NCBI GenBank assembly: GCA_902800005.1
Contig: CADCCP010000009.1
Location: 1 to 39,098, forward strand
DNA from: an uncultured Ruminococcus sp.
GTDB taxonomy: Bacteria > Bacillota > Clostridia > Oscillospirales > Acutalibacteraceae
Reading direction: 5' to 3'
Length of the DNA stretch: 39,098 nucleotides
The notes below the pieces were generated by a model. It searched no databases and was not told the origin of the DNA. It saw nothing but the letters and a program-made list of their open reading frames with translations. The position numbers and the translations under genes were made by a program. Below, piece after piece: positions 36,789 to 39,098 of the stretch (position 1 is its first letter; every line of letters starts with the position of its first letter).

Positions 36789-38297
36789 TTGTACAATAAA
36801 AAAGGAGGGTTTGCAATACAAAAGCATTTATTTCTCAAAAACGGTCTTATAATGGCAGCATCTGCCCTGATAATAAGGACAATGAATATATTTTTCAGAG
36901 TGTTCATGGCGGATAGCATGGGGGCAGAGGGCATAGGCTTATATCAGCTTATCATAAGTGTATATTTATTTTTTGCGGCTATATCAACAAGCGGAATATC
37001 TCTGACGGCAACAAGATCGTTTTCTGATTTTTCCGCAAGGGGAGAACTCTCAAAAGCAAAATACTCCGTCAACAAATGTCTTGTAATATCAATTATACTT
37101 GGTGGGGTGCTGGGTACAGTGATGTATTTTTCGGCAGACTGTGCAGGAGAGTATTTTTTGCACGATGTGAGAACAGTTCCTGCATTGAAACTGCTTGCAC
37201 CGAGTTTGCCCTTTATGGCGGCATCCGCTTGTGTTAGAGGATATTTTACAGCACGCCGTCAGACTATACAAACATCTGTTGAACAGCTTCTCGAACAGGT
37301 CATAGAAATGGGTGTATTTGCTGTATCGTTTGCCGTGTTAAAGCCCGATACTCTTGAAAAAGCCTGTTGTACGGCTGTACTTGGCACGACTGCCGCCGAA
37401 GTTATCTCATTCATATACTCCATGATATGTTATTATTTTGATATAAGAAAACTTCACTGTCAAAGTGAAAGGACTGACAGACTTGCAAGGAAGATAATAT
37501 CTGTTGCAGTCCCCGTCATGGCAAATTCATGTCTGCGGACAGGTCTTAGTGCGGTTGAAAACGTGCTTATACCGATAGGACTCAAGAAAAACGGCTCTGA
37601 TACTTCAAACGCCCTTGCACAATACGGAACAATAAACGGAATGGTCATGCCTGTATTGGTATTTCCGACAGTTTTCATATTGCCGTTTGCATCCCTTATA
37701 ATTACGGAAATGTCCGAAAATCTGGCAAAAAAACATCTTAAAAGTATAAAATACATTTCATCAAAGATGTTTAAACTGACGCTTGTATATTCTTTGCCGG
37801 TGATGGTGATATTCATATTTTTCGGAAAGAGTATATGTGAAACTCTGTATCACAACAGTAATGCAGGGATATTTCTTTCAATGCTTGCCCCTGTTGTGCC
37901 ATTCATGTATCTTGACTGTGTTGTTGACGGTATATTGAAAGGCTTGAATGAGCAGACAAGCTATCTGATATTCAATCTGATAGATGCAGTGATAAGAGTG
38001 ATATTGACATATATACTTCTGCCGAAGTTCGGCATATTCGGAATAGTTGCGGTTATAATCGTAAGTGAACTGCTGAATACAGTTATGAGTATAGCAAGGC
38101 TCATAAAAGTGACGGCAATAAAAATAAAAGTTTTTGAATGGGTGATATTCCCGTTAATGAGTATCGTTACGCCATGCCTTTTAATGAAATTCTTTTCAGT
38201 GGATTTCACTGTAAAAATCGTGATATGCCTTGCATTTTACGGAACATCACTATTGATTTTCAGCAGAAAAAACAGCGGTCAGCCTTTAAAAAGCTGA
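36789..38297 (+). CDS. MVF-family flippase (SpoVB/MurJ-like)
   Basis: Polytopic membrane protein with about 12-14 transmembrane helices, of the MATE/MVF superfamily that flips lipid-linked wall or polysaccharide precursors. The conserved start region SALIIRTMNIFFRVFMADSMGAEGIGLYQL and later NEQTSYLIFNLIDAVIRVILTYILLPKFGIFGIV match SpoVB-like proteins. The start is uncertain. The frame opens with TTG at 36789, but the only ribosome site, GGAGGG (36804-36809), lies inside it and points to an ATA codon at 36816, which gives the family-like N-terminus QKHLFLKNG. The next ATG (36852) would cut into the first helix. The gene is 36 bases from the divergent ABC exporter start. Confidence 0.88.
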   Translation: MYNKKGGFAIQKHLFLKNGLIMAASALIIRTMNIFFRVFMADSMGAEGIGLYQLIISVYLFFAAISTSGISLTATRSFSDFSARGELSKAKYSVNKCLVISIILGGVLGTVMYFSADCAGEYFLHDVRTVPALKLLAPSLPFMAASACVRGYFTARRQTIQTSVEQLLEQVIEMGVFAVSFAVLKPDTLEKACCTAVLGTTAAEVISFIYSMICYYFDIRKLHCQSERTDRLARKIISVAVPVMANSCLRTGLSAVENVLIPIGLKKNGSDTSNALAQYGTINGMVMPVLVFPTVFILPFASLIITEMSENLAKKHLKSIKYISSKMFKLTLVYSLPVMVIFIFFGKSICETLYHNSNAGIFLSMLAPVVPFMYLDCVVDGILKGLNEQTSYLIFNLIDAVIRVILTYILLPKFGIFGIVAVIIVSELLNTVMSIARLIKVTAIKIKVFEWVIFPLMSIVTPCLLMKFFSVDFTVKIVICLAFYGTSLLIFSRKNSGQPLKS

Positions 38298-38304
38298 TCG
38301 CTGT
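38267..38304 (-). terminator. ilvE terminator inside the flippase 3' end
   Basis: ACAGCGGTCAGC and GCTGATCGCTGT form a 12-bp stem with one G-U pair; on the minus strand a TTTTTT run follows. It overlaps the last codons of the convergent flippase gene. A 17-base palindrome ATCAATTATTAATTGAT also spans the ilvE stop. Confidence 0.85.
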
Positions 38305-38319
38305 GTTAATTATCAATTA

Positions 38320-39098
38320 TTAATTGATCTCTCTTATCCAGCCTTTGGGAGCTTCAAGTCTGCCCATCTGGATACCTGTGAGAGTATCATAGAGTTTCTT
38401 TGTAACAGGTCCCATTTCTTCCATGCCGCTGGGGAAACAAATTTCCTTGCCGTGATCGTAGATCTTGCCGACAGGTGAAATAACTGCCGCTGTACCGCAA
38501 AGACCGCATTCTGCAAAATCCTTGACTTCATCAAAGTAAACTTCTCTTTCCTCGACTTCAAGACCGAGATAGTCTTTTGCAACTACCATGAGAGAACGTC
38601 TTGTGATAGAGGGGAGAATACTGTTGGATTTCGGTGTAACGACTTTATTATCCTTTGTGACAAACAGGAAGTTTGCACCGCCTGTTTCTTCAACTTTGGT
38701 TCTTGAGCCTGCATCGAGATACATATTCTCGTCAAAGCCCTCTTTATGAGCGGTAACGATAGCATGAAGGCTCATTGCATAGTTAAGACCGGCTTTAATA
38801 TAACCTGTACCGTGAGGAGCAGCTCTGTCGAAATCACTTACTTTGATAGTGATAGGCTTTGCACCGCCTTTGAAGTAAGGACCAACGGGTGTACAGAAAA
38901 TTCTGAACTGGAATTCTTCGGCAGGCTTTACACCGATAACGGGGTTAATGCCGAACATGAAAGGTCTGAGATAGAGAGTTGCACCCGTGCCATAGGGGGG
39001 AACGTATGCCTTGTTTGCACGAACAACTTTTTCAACGGCTTCAATGAACTTATCTTCGGGATAAACGGGCATTTCCATACGTCTTGAAGAATTTGCCA
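38320..39098 (-). CDS. ilvE: Branched-chain amino acid aminotransferase (5' end outside window)
   Basis: PLP enzyme that interconverts leucine, isoleucine and valine with their keto acids. The visible part covers about 258 codons, while family members have 340-360, so the N-terminus lies beyond the window end. The frame stays open to base 39098, with ANSSRRMEMP matching the family region before the visible methionine at 39078. The PLP lysine is in GTGYIKAGLNYAMS, and later ECGLCGTAAVISPV is the phosphate- and substrate-binding segment. It is closest to the mammalian/streptococcal-like BCAT group. It ends at a strong terminator. Confidence 0.93.
   Translation of the reverse strand, partial: ANSSRRMEMPVYPEDKFIEAVEKVVRANKAYVPPYGTGATLYLRPFMFGINPVIGVKPAEEFQFRIFCTPVGPYFKGGAKPITIKVSDFDRAAPHGTGYIKAGLNYAMSLHAIVTAHKEGFDENMYLDAGSRTKVEETGGANFLFVTKDNKVVTPKSNSILPSITRRSLMVVAKDYLGLEVEEREVYFDEVKDFAECGLCGTAAVISPVGKIYDHGKEICFPSGMEEMGPVTKKLYDTLTGIQMGRLEAPKGWIREIN

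Overview
The window looks like chromosomal DNA of a low-to-moderate-GC Gram-positive anaerobe of the Clostridia, probably Ruminococcus-like (Oscillospiraceae). This is inferred from gene content and style: a T-box in front of cysE-cysS, AGGAGG-type ribosome binding sites, ATGA stop/start overlaps, lipobox lipoproteins, TTG and GTG starts, a SpoVB/MurJ-type flippase, a RecA-RecX pair and Firmicutes-type RpoB and RpoC. No rRNA, tRNA, CRISPR array, integrase or transposase is visible.

Layout. 1-6.1 kb: proS (+), facing a lipoprotein-trmB pair (-), then a divergent response regulator/histidine kinase pair (+). 6.1-9.7 kb: DUF1385 (YqhQ-like) protein, prmC, recA and recX (+), closed by a terminator that overlaps the recX stop. 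9.7-13.4 kb: a run with its own promoter that interleaves defence-like genes with housekeeping genes: a macro-like/TIR fusion, rimO, an MntA-HepT (MNT-HEPN) toxin-antitoxin pair, and pgsA. 13.4-16.2 kb: a cysteine-specific T-box leader followed by cysE-cysS-cdd. 16.2-18.8 kb: a 45-residue cysteine-containing peptide (-), an RsmF-like rRNA methyltransferase, and a lipoprotein with a long ESK-repeat stalk (+). 18.9-26.3 kb: rpoB-rpoC (-), with their own promoter and no rplJL directly upstream. 26.7-31.2 kb: a MoxR ATPase / DUF58 / transglutaminase-like membrane protein operon (+); the transglutaminase domain appears to lack two of its three catalytic residues. 31.2-36.8 kb (-): an orphan MsmK/UgpC sugar-ABC ATPase, and an operon of a heterodimeric ABC exporter plus an RsuA-type pseudouridine synthase. 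36.8-39.1 kb: an MVF-family flippase (+) and the 3' part of ilvE (-), which runs off the window end.

The most unusual parts are (i) the macro-TIR gene and the MntA-HepT pair inserted in the recX/rimO/pgsA neighbourhood, where the promoter in front of the TIR gene appears to drive essential downstream genes; (ii) the predicted pseudo-transglutaminase; and (iii) a family of heptad-based (ATTCCTC/ATTCCTA) intergenic repeats found four times, two of which supply the last codons and stop of the upstream gene.
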